This document shows positions 25,840 through 33,551 of a DNA stretch of 35,654 nt, piece by piece. Numbering within the stretch: the first letter of the stretch is position 1; each line of letters starts with the position of its first letter. Source of the DNA: Alphaproteobacteria bacterium. GTDB taxonomy: Bacteria; Pseudomonadota; Alphaproteobacteria; DSM-16000; Inquilinaceae. The stretch spans positions 1 through 35,654 of the forward strand of contig JAAAOG010000089.1 in assembly GCA_009909005.1 (NCBI GenBank), given 5' to 3'. A model generated the notes under the pieces. That model did no database searches, was not told the DNA's origin, and saw only the letters and a program-made list of their open reading frames with translations. The translations under genes were made by a program, and so were the position numbers.

Positions 25840-26868
25840 TTAGAACCAGCCGGCCTGGTCCATCAGGCGCACCGCCTGCGGGTTGTTCTCACCGAGGACG
25901 TTGGCGTTGAGCGTGTCCTCCTTGAAATCGCCGAATTGGGCGATCGGGCCGGAGACCTCGACCGACTCGACGACCGGATATTCGTTGTTGCCCTCGGAAA
26001 AGATCCGCTGCGCGTCGTCGCTGACCAGGAACTCCAGAAAGGCCACGGCGCCGTCGGGGTTGGGCGCCCCGGCCACCACACCGGCGCCGGAGATGTTGAC
26101 ATGGGTGCCGCGGCCATCCTGGTTCGGGAAGATGATGCCGACGGCCTCCCCGACCGCCTGGTCGGCCGGATCCTCGGAGCCCAGAAGGCGGCCGACATAA
26201 TAGCTGTTGACGATCGCCACCCGGCATTCGCCGAGCGCCGTCGCCCGGATCTGCGCGGTGTCATTGCCTTCCGGATCGCGAGCGAAGTTCGAAACGACAC
26301 CCTCTGCCCACTCCAGCGCCGCCTCTTCGCCATGCGCCGCGATGATCGACGCCATCAGCGACTGGCTGTAGATGTTGCTGGAGCTGCGGCTGCAGACCAT
26401 GCCCTCATAGGCCGGGTCGGCGAGGTCTTCATAGGTGTCCAGGCCTTCCGGCGCCCCGGCCTCACGGTTGTAGACGATGACCCGGGCGCGCTTCGACAAC
26501 CCGAACCAATGGCCGTCGGGATGGCGCAGATGCTCGGGCACCCGCTCCACCAACACGTCCGAGTCGACCGGCTGGAAGAGCCCGGCCTCGTCGGCCCGCC
26601 AGAGCCGCCCCGCATCGACGGTGATCAGCACGTCCGCGGCGCCGGCCTCGGCTTCGGCCTGCAGCCTTTCGATCAGCTCGTCGCTGCTGCCTTCGATCAG
26701 GTTGACGTCGATGCCGGTCTGCTCGGTGAACTGCTCGTAGAGCAGCAGGTCGGTGTTGTAGTGGCGGGCCGAATAGACATTGATTTCCTCGGCCGCGGCC
26801 TCGGCGGCAATGCCGCCGCCAAGGCACAGGGCGGCGACCGTGGCGGTGAGGGTCGAGCGGGTTCGCAT
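25840..26868 (-). CDS. Ferric-iron ABC transporter substrate-binding protein
   Basis: A 342-residue periplasmic binding protein of the FutA/FbpA-type. The signal peptide is MRTRSTLTATVAALCLGGGI with cleavage before EEINVYSARHYNTD. The family landmarks VYSARHY, LIEGSSDELIERLQAEA, ADVLITVDAGRLWRAD, SRSSSNIYSQSLMASII and VAIVNSYYVGRLL are present; the paired tyrosines (SYY) match iron ligands in this family. No permease or ATPase gene is beside it, so they must lie elsewhere. Met 26868 follows GGGAGA. A 19-bp Fur-type palindrome lies 70 bases upstream. Confidence 0.95.
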   Translation of the reverse strand: MRTRSTLTATVAALCLGGGIAAEAAAEEINVYSARHYNTDLLLYEQFTEQTGIDVNLIEGSSDELIERLQAEAEAGAADVLITVDAGRLWRADEAGLFQPVDSDVLVERVPEHLRHPDGHWFGLSKRARVIVYNREAGAPEGLDTYEDLADPAYEGMVCSRSSSNIYSQSLMASIIAAHGEEAALEWAEGVVSNFARDPEGNDTAQIRATALGECRVAIVNSYYVGRLLGSEDPADQAVGEAVGIIFPNQDGRGTHVNISGAGVVAGAPNPDGAVAFLEFLVSDDAQRIFSEGNNEYPVVESVEVSGPIAQFGDFKEDTLNANVLGENNPQAVRLMDQAGWF

Positions 26869-26937
26869 GGTGTCGGTCTCCCGGTTGCGGGGGATGTCGG
26901 TTGGCAGTGCCTTCGTCATGAATAGCGCCTGCTTAAG

Positions 26938-26956
26938 ATTGCGAATGCGTCGCAAT
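26938..26956 (-). promoter_or_regulatory. Predicted Fur box A
   Basis: ATTGCGAATGCGTCGCAAT is a 19-bp palindrome with arms ATTGCGA/TCGCAAT around ATGCG. It is 70 bases upstream of the ferric-iron binding protein start. It matches two other sites here at 17 of 19 positions and resembles alphaproteobacterial Fur targets. Confidence 0.85.
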
Positions 26957-27088
26957 AGCAGTGCTCTTTACGCCCGATCGCCGGACCTTGGCAAGAGCAA
27001 ACTCTTCGCCCTCCGCCGGGCCGGCCGCTTTCGCATTGCCGCATGAAGCCGGCGCGGCAAAATGTGCTACCCCGCGAAGCTTATTGCA

Positions 27089-27107
27089 GTTGCGACGCAT
27101 TCGCACT
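27089..27107 (+). promoter_or_regulatory. Predicted Fur box B
   Basis: GTTGCGACGCATTCGCACT is the reverse complement of box A with two changes. It lies 44 bases before the ATG of the first tandem paralog, a position that would block its promoter. Boxes A and B face away from each other in one 280-base divergent intergenic region. Confidence 0.8.
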
Positions 27108-27150
27108 ACCATGGCCGCCGAACAGACAGAACGGCGAAGGAGAGGAGCCC

Positions 27151-27711
27151 ATGGCCGACCCCGCCGCAGAGCCCATCCCAACCCCTCGCACCTTGCTGAG
27201 CTTCGCCGGACAGCTCGTCCTGTGGTCGGTGCGGCTTCGCCTTCTCGGCGACCGCCAGGGCATACCCACGGCCGACACGATCGAGACAGCCTATGGGCTT
27301 GTCGGCTGCCCGCACGCCCCGGCGACGCTTGCTTCGCTGGTCGCCGGGCTGAGCGGGGCGGCGCGACGCCCGATCGATATCCGCGCCCCCTGCTTCCGCA
27401 GCCTTTCCGCGGATGAAGACCGGCTGCTCGACCTGGTTCGCTGCTTCCAGCGCGATGACGCGGTGCGGCCTCGGTTCATCGTCTCCGCGCTGGTGCCGGC
27501 TGCCGGGCAGCCGCGGATCCTGGCGCTGACGGCCCGGCTGTCCGGACAGCTGACTGCCGCCGGCCTGTTTGTCGGCGGCGACATCCGTCCGCGCACCGGC
27601 CCCGTTCCGCAGGGCGCGCATCCGTCGCAACCGTGCGCCCACAGCCGGGCCCACTCCGTTCTCTCGCAGGATTCGGGGCTTTCCCATGCTACGGAACCGC
27701 ACAGACACTGA
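27151..27711 (+). CDS. Unknown protein, tandem paralog 1 of Fur-linked pair
   Basis: A 186-residue cytosolic protein. The core reads LLSFAGQLVLWSVRLRLLGD, then RRPIDIRAPCFRSLSADEDRLLDLV and LTARLSGQLTAAGLF. It aligns along its length with the next gene (LLLWAIRNWVHG, GRPIMIRCEICRWVSHDEERLLGTI, FAAWAFTAAGLRLP). AAGGAGAGGAG precedes ATG 27151. The C-terminal 30 residues (His/Ser/Gln-rich) do not align and overlap the start of paralog 2. Position behind Fur box B indicates expression under iron limitation. I do not recognise a function. Confidence 0.8.
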   Translation: MADPAAEPIPTPRTLLSFAGQLVLWSVRLRLLGDRQGIPTADTIETAYGLVGCPHAPATLASLVAGLSGAARRPIDIRAPCFRSLSADEDRLLDLVRCFQRDDAVRPRFIVSALVPAAGQPRILALTARLSGQLTAAGLFVGGDIRPRTGPVPQGAHPSQPCAHSRAHSVLSQDSGLSHATEPHRH

Positions 27712-28195
27712 ACTCCGCCAGCGCTGCGATCTCGACGGCGGAGAGGCCCTCCTGCTCTGGGCCATCCGCAATTGGGTGCACGGACCCCGGCGCGGCGACC
27801 CCACCCACTCCGTCCTGGCCCGCGCCTGGGCCTATCTGGACGCCCCGGCTCTCGTCGAGCCCTTCGACATGATGATGACCGCGCTTGAGATCACCGCCGG
27901 CCGGCCCATCATGATCCGCTGCGAAATCTGCCGTTGGGTCTCGCACGATGAGGAACGCCTGCTCGGCACCATCGCCCTGCATCAGGCCGGGCTGACGGAC
28001 GAAGCGGTCCAACTGCTCGGGCCGCTGGTCCGCCCGGGCGAAATGGGCCGGGTTACGCCTTCTGTCCGGTTCGCAGCCTGGGCGTTCACTGCGGCCGGAC
28101 TGCGCCTGCCGCGCGGCGGCGCCTTCCGCCAGCTGCTGGCTGCTATTGCGAACGACTCGCAGCACGATGAACGCGCCAGCGCCACGCTGCATTGA
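27686..28195 (+). CDS. Unknown protein, tandem paralog 2 of Fur-linked pair
   Basis: A 169-residue protein homologous to the gene before it. The shared pattern is LLxWxxR..G, then RPIxIR..CR.xSxDExRLL, then a C-terminal AAGL helix. It has three cysteines in the middle (RCEICRW). ATG 27686 lies inside the 3' end of paralog 1 (26-base overlap), indicating translational coupling. No signal peptide or membrane segment. It ends 43 bases from the convergent fur gene. Confidence 0.8.
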   Translation: MLRNRTDTELRQRCDLDGGEALLLWAIRNWVHGPRRGDPTHSVLARAWAYLDAPALVEPFDMMMTALEITAGRPIMIRCEICRWVSHDEERLLGTIALHQAGLTDEAVQLLGPLVRPGEMGRVTPSVRFAAWAFTAAGLRLPRGGAFRQLLAAIANDSQHDERASATLH

Positions 28196-28238
28196 TCGCC
28201 ATCAATGAAGGTGCTGCCTGACGTCGCGGCCACCGCCG

Positions 28239-28652
28239 TCAGGCGTGGTCGGCGAGCGGCTTTTTCGACCGGCCGAACAGGTCGAACCGATAGTCGACAA
28301 GGTCGTAGCCGAACTCTCCGGCCACGGCGCGCACCGCCCGATCCAGGCTGTCACTGGCAAATTCGACGATCTGCCCGGTCTCGACATCGACGAGGTGGTG
28401 ATGGTCCCAGCGGTTCAGTTCGTATCGGGTGCTCAGGGAGCCGAAATCGTGCTTGAGTGCCAGGTTGTGCCGGCAGAGAAACTGCAGAATCCGGTAGACG
28501 GTCGCAATACTGACCGATGGATCATGTTCCTGTGCCCGGCTCTGGATCGTCTCGATGGTCGGGTGGTCGTTCGCGTCGCCGAGAACCTGCAGAACCGCCC
28601 GCCGCTGGCGGGTCAGCCGCATGCCAAGCTCGGCGCATCTCTCAAAAATCAT
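28239..28652 (-). CDS. fur: Ferric uptake regulator
   Basis: A 137-residue Fur-family repressor. The winged-helix part is MRLTRQRRAVLQVLGDANDHPTIETI and VSIATVYRILQFLCRHNLA. The metal-binding dimer domain has RYELNRWDHHHLVDVETGQIVEF and ends GYDLVDYRFDLFGRSKK. The CxxC structural zinc sites of E. coli Fur are absent, as in most alphaproteobacterial Fur proteins. HHH could recall the heme motif of Irr, but the following LVDVETGQIVEF is Fur-like. It most likely acts on boxes A, B and D around it. It is transcribed away from box D, 155 bases upstream. Confidence 0.92.
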   Translation of the reverse strand: MIFERCAELGMRLTRQRRAVLQVLGDANDHPTIETIQSRAQEHDPSVSIATVYRILQFLCRHNLALKHDFGSLSTRYELNRWDHHHLVDVETGQIVEFASDSLDRAVRAVAGEFGYDLVDYRFDLFGRSKKPLADHA

Positions 28653-28806
28653 GAGCGTGCCCCGCTCCGCGCCTTTACGTCTCTCTGTATATCAGACTGG
28701 TCCTCGCCCGGCCATGACCTGTCCCAGGAAATAGCGCGTGCGGCCCGCGCAGCATGGCCGGCTGCACGCGACAAAACAGCCGGATTCAAGCTTGGCGGAG
28801 ATGGTT

Positions 28807-28825
28807 ATTGCAAATGCGTCGCAAG
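28807..28825 (+). promoter_or_regulatory. Predicted Fur box D
   Basis: ATTGCAAATGCGTCGCAAG agrees with box A at 17 of 19 positions. It lies 97 bases upstream of the Tp34/P19-type iron gene and between it and the divergent fur gene, so it could control both. Confidence 0.8.
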
Positions 28826-28921
28826 TGCATCAAGATCGGCCCTGCCGGTGCAGCCGCCCCCTTCGCCAACAGGGAGCGGCCCGCGCCGGCAAGACTCATC
28901 CCGGAACGGAGTGACAGGCCC

Positions 28922-29440
28922 ATGACCGCAAGACTCTTCGCCTATCCCTTAGCCGCGCTGCTCCTCGCCCCGCCCGCCCTTGCGGCCGAAGTCCATGTCG
29001 GCGATGCCGTCGAGCAGGGCGGGCTTTCCGTCGGCGCGGCCTATCTGACGGCCATTTCCATGGAGCCGATGCCGCCCATGCCGATGGGCCCGGACACGAT
29101 CCATCTCGAGTGCGATGTGGCGGCGAGCGCCGACAACCGGCATGGCTTCGCGGAGGGGGATTTCGTCCCCTATCTGACCTGCAGCTATGTCATCGAGAAG
29201 ATCGGCAGCGACTGGCAGACAGCCGGGACCATGCTGCCGATGACCGCGCAGGACGGGCCGCACTACGCCAACAACGTGACCATGGACGGCCCGGGCGAAT
29301 ACCGGGTGACCTATTTCCTGGAACCGCCCTCCCGCAACGGCTTTTTCCGCCATAGCGATGACGAGACCGGCGTGCCGGAATGGTTCACGCCGTTCCACGT
29401 CAGCTGGACCTTCACCTATCCGGGCGAGCCGGCCGAGTAG
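28922..29440 (+). CDS. Periplasmic iron-transport protein, Tp34/P19 type
   Basis: A 172-residue precursor with signal peptide MTARLFAYPLAALLLAPPAL and cleavage after ALAA. The mature part has the family landmarks: a Met-rich site (MEPMPPMPMGPDTIHLECDV), TCSYVIEKIGSDW, LPMTAQDGPHYANNV, GEYRVTYFLEPPSRNGFFRHSDDETGVPEWF and PFHVSWTFTY. Tp34, P19 and FetP bind iron or copper and normally work with an Ftr1/EfeU-type permease. No permease follows here. The nearest ribosome site before ATG 28922 (CGGAG) is rather distant, and the frame is open to 28754. Confidence 0.93.
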   Translation: MTARLFAYPLAALLLAPPALAAEVHVGDAVEQGGLSVGAAYLTAISMEPMPPMPMGPDTIHLECDVAASADNRHGFAEGDFVPYLTCSYVIEKIGSDWQTAGTMLPMTAQDGPHYANNVTMDGPGEYRVTYFLEPPSRNGFFRHSDDETGVPEWFTPFHVSWTFTYPGEPAE

Positions 29441-29662
29441 GCGGCCTGCCGGCCCTCAGCCCTTTCCGATCCCGGGGATCGTCTGCCGCTCTTCCCCACA
29501 GTCTGCCCGCCCGACAGCGCGGGCAGGTCCTGCGTGCCGCCGGGCGCACAGCCCGGCCGCACGGACGGCAGGCCAAGGGACGCCCGGCCGGGTCTCACCC
29601 GCCCGACCGCAAGGCCGTCCCGCGATAATCGCTCTCCTCTGTCCTCATGCGCGCTGTACCTC

Positions 29663-29698
29663 GCGTCCCCGCCGCTCCTGTCGCACAGGCGGGGACGC
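29663..29698. terminator. Strong hairpin between convergent genes
   Basis: GCGTCCCCGCC (29663-29673) and GGCGGGGACGC (29688-29698) form a perfect 11-bp stem with a 14-base loop that has a nested alternative stem (CCTGT/ACAGG). On the plus strand ATCTTTCT follows. It sits in the 291-base gap between the iron protein and the convergent HExxH gene and probably ends the former. Confidence 0.55.
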
Positions 29699-29731
29699 AT
29701 CTTTCTCCGGAACGGGTTGCACGGCGCCCGA

Positions 29732-30331
29732 TCAGGCTTTTGGCACGCCGTTCCACTGGCAGATATCCTTCGCCTCAGACTGATAGGACGGGCAGGCGGC
29801 AACCGCTTTTTCGAGCTCCTCCGCCTCGACTTGGCTTGGGCTCTTGCCGGCGTTGATCACCTTGCCGGCCAGCGTCCAGGCGAGATCAAAGACATGGTCC
29901 TTGGCTGGATTGCTGCCTTGCAGACGACTGGAAACTGCGACGGCCTCGCCCACTTTCTTGCGCGCATAGATACATTGCGCCAGATGTGCCGCCGCCTCCG
30001 AGGTCTTCACCGTCATGTTCTTGACGAGCTTCAAGTCGAACCAGGCATGCAGGCACTCATGGACGATCAGCGCCTTGCGCTCCATGTAGGTGCTGGTCCC
30101 ATCCACCAGCTCAAGGCAATTGCTGCCCGAGTCGTAGGTTCCCGTCACGCCGAGCTTCGGATTGACGACAACCGCGATCCGGCCGCTATCAATCGCTTTG
30201 CGGACCTGCGCGAAGCAGTCCGGTGTGATCTTGTGTTGGCGAAAATCGAACTTGATACTTTTGATTGCCGGCTCGCCCAAGGTCGTCAGCACCGTCATTT
30301 TCGCGGTCAGCGCCCAAATCGCATCGAACAT
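29732..30331 (-). CDS. HExxH putative metallopeptidase-like protein
   Basis: A 199-residue protein with ALIVHECLHAWFDL near residue 95, a zincin-type H-E-x-x-H motif in a predicted helix. A helix with SEAAAHLAQCIYARK follows, whose Glu could be a third ligand. The N-terminus (MFDAIWALTAKMTVLTTLGE) is not a clear signal peptide. The C-terminus is Cys-containing (CPSYQSEAKDICQW). GGGAGGGA precedes ATG 30331 by eight bases; the frame continues to 30379. I know similar stand-alone zincin-like proteins but no function. A protease activity is inference. Confidence 0.75.
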   Translation of the reverse strand: MFDAIWALTAKMTVLTTLGEPAIKSIKFDFRQHKITPDCFAQVRKAIDSGRIAVVVNPKLGVTGTYDSGSNCLELVDGTSTYMERKALIVHECLHAWFDLKLVKNMTVKTSEAAAHLAQCIYARKKVGEAVAVSSRLQGSNPAKDHVFDLAWTLAGKVINAGKSPSQVEAEELEKAVAACPSYQSEAKDICQWNGVPKA

Positions 30332-30524
30332 GCCCCCGTCCCTCCCTGCCAGTTTTCCCGTGCGGTTCCGTGGAACCACGGCCTCATGCGGCTGAGACGT
30401 CGATCACCGCCGCAGGATTGGATAAGGGGACCGGCTGGGGCAGAAGCGTGGCTATTCGGCGCCGCCAACAAGGCATTTGGCGTTCAAGCATGCGGCAGGG
30501 GTCCGCGACCGGCGCCGGTAGCGC

Positions 30525-30617
30525 TCAGAACACAACCGCCTGGGTCGGGCTGGCCGCGGTCAGCAGATACAATCCCCAGAATACGAGGTAAAGCCAAAGG
30601 ATCGCACGGAGCAGCAT
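30525..30617 (-). CDS. 30-residue single-span membrane peptide
   Basis: The minus strand reads MLLRAILWLYLVFWGLYLLT and AASPTQAVVF before a stop. About 20 residues form one hydrophobic helix with a single Arg near the N-terminus. GAAGAAGGGACGG stands just before ATG 30617. The size and composition match known bacterial micro-membrane proteins. Composition could arise by chance, but the ribosome site favours a real gene. Confidence 0.5.
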   Translation of the reverse strand: MLLRAILWLYLVFWGLYLLTAASPTQAVVF

Positions 30618-30803
30618 GGTTCCGTCCCTTCTTCTGAAAGGTACGGCCCTGAGTATCACTTGCCAGGCCTTAAAATGCGGTTGAGTCCGGGCAATTTCGG
30701 GGCGGCGAGTCCCTGCCGGTCCAATTTTCGGCAAAATGCTTGTGAGCCCGCTCTCCGGCGGTTAGCGTGATTTCCCGCCGAATCCTTGCAGACCGCTCTC
30801 ATC

Positions 30804-32420
30804 ATGACCGACCCGCACGCCGCTTCCCCTGCGACGCCCGAGGCCCTCTCGCCCGCCGCCCGGCACGACCATGTGCTGATCCTCGATTTCGGCTCGCAGG
30901 TCACCCAGCTGATCGCCCGCCGGCTGCGCGAGAGCGGCGTCTATTGCGAGATCTGGCCCTTCAACGCCGATCCGGCCCGCATCCGCGCCTTCGCGCCGCG
31001 GGCGGTGATCCTGTCGGGCGGACCGGCCTCGGTCACCGCGCCCGACAGCCCGCGGGCGCCGGACCTCGTCTTCGACCTGGGCGTGCCGGTGCTCGGCATC
31101 TGCTACGGCCAGCAGGCCATGGCGGAACAGCTGGGCGGCCGGGTGGCCGGGGAGGGCGTGCGGGAATTCGGCCGCGCCGATCTCGAGATCACCGACGGCT
31201 GCGCGCTGTTCGAGGGCGTCTGGCCGCGCGGCACCACCCACCAAGTGTGGATGAGCCATGGCGACTCCGTCACCGCCCTGCCGCCCGGTTTCAAGGTGGC
31301 AGCCGCCAGCCCCGGCGCCCCCTTCGCCGCCATCGCCGACGACGACCGCCGCTTCTACGGCCTGCAGTTCCATCCGGAGGTGGTGCATACCCCCGACGGC
31401 GCCTCGCTGCTGCGCAGCTTCACCCACCATGTCGCGGGCTGCGCCGGCGACTGGACCATGGCCGCCTTCCGGGAGGAAGCGATCGCCCGCATCCGCGCCC
31501 AGGTCGGCGTCGGGGCGGACGGCGGCCGGGTCATCCTGGGGCTCTCCGGCGGGGTCGACAGCGCCGTCGCCGCGGTGCTGCTGCACGAGGCGATCCGCGA
31601 CCAGCTGACCTGCATCTTCGTCGACACCGGCCTGTTGCGGGCCGGGGAGGCGCAGCAGGTGGTCGAGCTGTTCCGCGGCCATTACAACGTGCCGCTGCTG
31701 CACGTCGATGCCGGCGACCGTTTCCTCGCCCGGCTGGAGGGGGTCGAGGACCCCGAGCGCAAGCGCAAGATCATCGGCGGCACCTTCATCGAGGTGTTCG
31801 AGGAGCAGGCCAATCGTATTGAAGGGGCCCGCTTCCTCGCCCAGGGCACGCTCTATCCCGACGTCATCGAGAGCGTCTCGGTGACCGGCGGCCCCAGCGT
31901 CACCATTAAATCGCACCACAATGTCGGCGGCCTGCCCGAGCGCATGCGCCTGGAACTGGTCGAGCCTTTGCGGGAGCTGTTCAAGGACGAGGTGCGGGTG
32001 CTGGGCCGGACGCTCGGCCTGCCCGAGGCCTTTGTCGGCCGCCATCCCTTCCCCGGTCCGGGCCTCGCCATCCGCATTCCCGGCGCCGTGACCCCGGAAA
32101 AGCTGGAGATCCTGCGCAAGGCCGACGCCATCTATCTGGAGGAGATCCGCAAGGCCGGGCTCTACGACACCATCTGGCAGGCCTTCGCCGTGCTGCTGCC
32201 GGTGCGCAGCGTCGGGGTGATGGGCGACAGCCGCTCCTACGAGCATGTCTGCGCCCTGCGCGCGGTGACCTCGACCGACGGCATGACCGCCGACTATTTC
32301 CCCTTCCCGCACGACATGCTCGGCCGCACCGCCGCCCGCATCATCAACGAAGTCCGCGGCATCAACCGCGTCGTCTACGACGTCACCTCAAAGCCGCCGG
32401 GAACGATCGAGTGGGAATAG
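30804..32420 (+). CDS. guaA: GMP synthase (glutamine-hydrolysing)
   Basis: A 538-residue GuaA, converting XMP to GMP with ATP and glutamine. The class I glutaminase domain has [17 protein letters not shown], the nucleophile in GICYGQQ, and [10 protein letters not shown]. The ATP pyrophosphatase P-loop is [16 protein letters not shown]. The C-terminal dimer domain has [24 protein letters not shown] and the family end GTIEWE. Met 30804 is chosen; a TTG at 30786 would add six residues. It is complete, with a normal C-terminus, although the region right behind it is accessory. Confidence 0.97.
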   Translation: MTDPHAASPATPEALSPAARHDHVLILDFGSQVTQLIARRLRESGVYCEIWPFNADPARIRAFAPRAVILSGGPASVTAPDSPRAPDLVFDLGVPVLGICYGQQAMAEQLGGRVAGEGVREFGRADLEITDGCALFEGVWPRGTTHQVWMSHGDSVTALPPGFKVAAASPGAPFAAIADDDRRFYGLQFHPEVVHTPDGASLLRSFTHHVAGCAGDWTMAAFREEAIARIRAQVGVGADGGRVILGLSGGVDSAVAAVLLHEAIRDQLTCIFVDTGLLRAGEAQQVVELFRGHYNVPLLHVDAGDRFLARLEGVEDPERKRKIIGGTFIEVFEEQANRIEGARFLAQGTLYPDVIESVSVTGGPSVTIKSHHNVGGLPERMRLELVEPLRELFKDEVRVLGRTLGLPEAFVGRHPFPGPGLAIRIPGAVTPEKLEILRKADAIYLEEIRKAGLYDTIWQAFAVLLPVRSVGVMGDSRSYEHVCALRAVTSTDGMTADYFPFPHDMLGRTAARIINEVRGINRVVYDVTSKPPGTIEWE

Positions 32421-32526
32421 GCAGAAAGCGGGTAACGCGTGCCATTGCTGCAGCCATGAAATTATGCAATCCGTAATCCTGCCGGGCAGAATGCCGGGTC
32501 ATTCTACCGCTCTGGGTTACAATTGC

Positions 32527-33495
32527 ATGCAGTTCTCGAATCCCAACCTCTCGGCTCTCCTGGCCGAGCCTCAGCCGGACCTCGCAGCCCTGGCCGAGCA
32601 GGGGAATCTCTGTCTGGAGCACCGCGTGAGCGCGGGCCGGCAGTCCGCTTACGAGGCTTTCCTCGGCGAACCCCAGAGCTGGGCTGACTGGCGGGAGCGC
32701 CATTTTCTGTACGTTCGGGAGGAGGTTCGGCGGCGGTTCCCGCCGAGTGCGTCGTTCACGGCGGGCGAGCCGTCCCTCCGCCCCGGCATCGAGCCGAATC
32801 AATATCTCCTGCGCGTCGAGCGTATCGATTCCCTATTGGCCAAGTATACAAAACAAACCGGGGTCAAGATAACGGTCGAGGAAATCAATCGCTGGATCCC
32901 GGGCCAGAGAAAATCTTCATCTCAGAAAGGGAAAGTCTCCACCCTTGCCGATCTGGCTGCAATCCAGATGGGGGAACCGGAAACGCCGGAAGCTGCCGCG
33001 CTGGGCGAATTGACCGACTTCTTCAATCAGGAGCGCAATGATTGTCGTCCGAGCTTCGTGGCGTTCGCCGCCGAGTTTGACTGCCTGGCCAAGCGCGGAG
33101 ATTGGGCGGAAGAATTCTGTCGCCGCTGCGGGCTGGCGCACTTTTTCGCCGGAACCCCGGTGACACTGGCGCTCTTCCGCTATCGGGGACAGGACGTCAT
33201 CGACGCGCTCAGCGCCGAGCATGGCGGTGCTGTGGTCTTCGCCGTGCCGACCACGATCGATCAGCCCTTCTATAACGTGTATTTCCCCGCTCCCGCCGAC
33301 CTCAGTTGGGGACAGGCGGTCGGGCTGGCGCCGGAGTCCGACTGCTCCCATCTTGCCGCCGAGTTGATCCATGCCCGGATTGACTACCAGCCGGCGTTCT
33401 GGGTGACGGTGACGACTGTGGACGCAGCCGGTTTTTCGGATGCCGACATCACGGACCTGCGGGCGCGGCATCTGCGGTGTCTGCAGGCGGAATAG
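32527..33495 (+). CDS. Hypothetical protein, first gene of post-guaA module
   Basis: A 322-residue protein starting MQFSNPNLSALLAEPQPDLA. The first 130 residues (GRQSAYEAFLGEPQSWADWR, LYVREEVRRRFP, YLLRVERIDSLLAKY) are helical. The C-terminal half (PVTLALFRYRGQDVIDALSA, AVVFAVPTTIDQPFYNVYF, FWVTVTTVDAAGFSD) looks like an alpha/beta fold. No family recognised, no signal peptide. An upstream ATG at 32464 is possible; neither has a good ribosome site. It ends 56 bases before the TPR gene and probably forms an operon with it. It starts about 105 bases behind guaA. Confidence 0.8.
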   Translation: MQFSNPNLSALLAEPQPDLAALAEQGNLCLEHRVSAGRQSAYEAFLGEPQSWADWRERHFLYVREEVRRRFPPSASFTAGEPSLRPGIEPNQYLLRVERIDSLLAKYTKQTGVKITVEEINRWIPGQRKSSSQKGKVSTLADLAAIQMGEPETPEAAALGELTDFFNQERNDCRPSFVAFAAEFDCLAKRGDWAEEFCRRCGLAHFFAGTPVTLALFRYRGQDVIDALSAEHGGAVVFAVPTTIDQPFYNVYFPAPADLSWGQAVGLAPESDCSHLAAELIHARIDYQPAFWVTVTTVDAAGFSDADITDLRARHLRCLQAE

Positions 33496-33551
33496 ACCGG
33501 GCCGGAGAGACGTCGCTTACCATTTGGCGGGCTATTTGCTAGGCTCAAACG

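Noticed and set aside
28145-28163. Fourth Fur-like palindrome, ATTGCGAACGACTCGCAGC
   Set aside because: It lies inside the coding sequence of paralog 2, has a different centre and no gene start behind it; probably chance.
28239-28652. Reading the Fur protein as Irr because of HHH
   Set aside because: The residues after HHH (LVDVETGQIVEF) are Fur-like and the N-terminal heme motif of Irr is absent.
30762-32312. 516-codon minus-strand frame opposite guaA
   Set aside because: Shadow of guaA, low-complexity translation.
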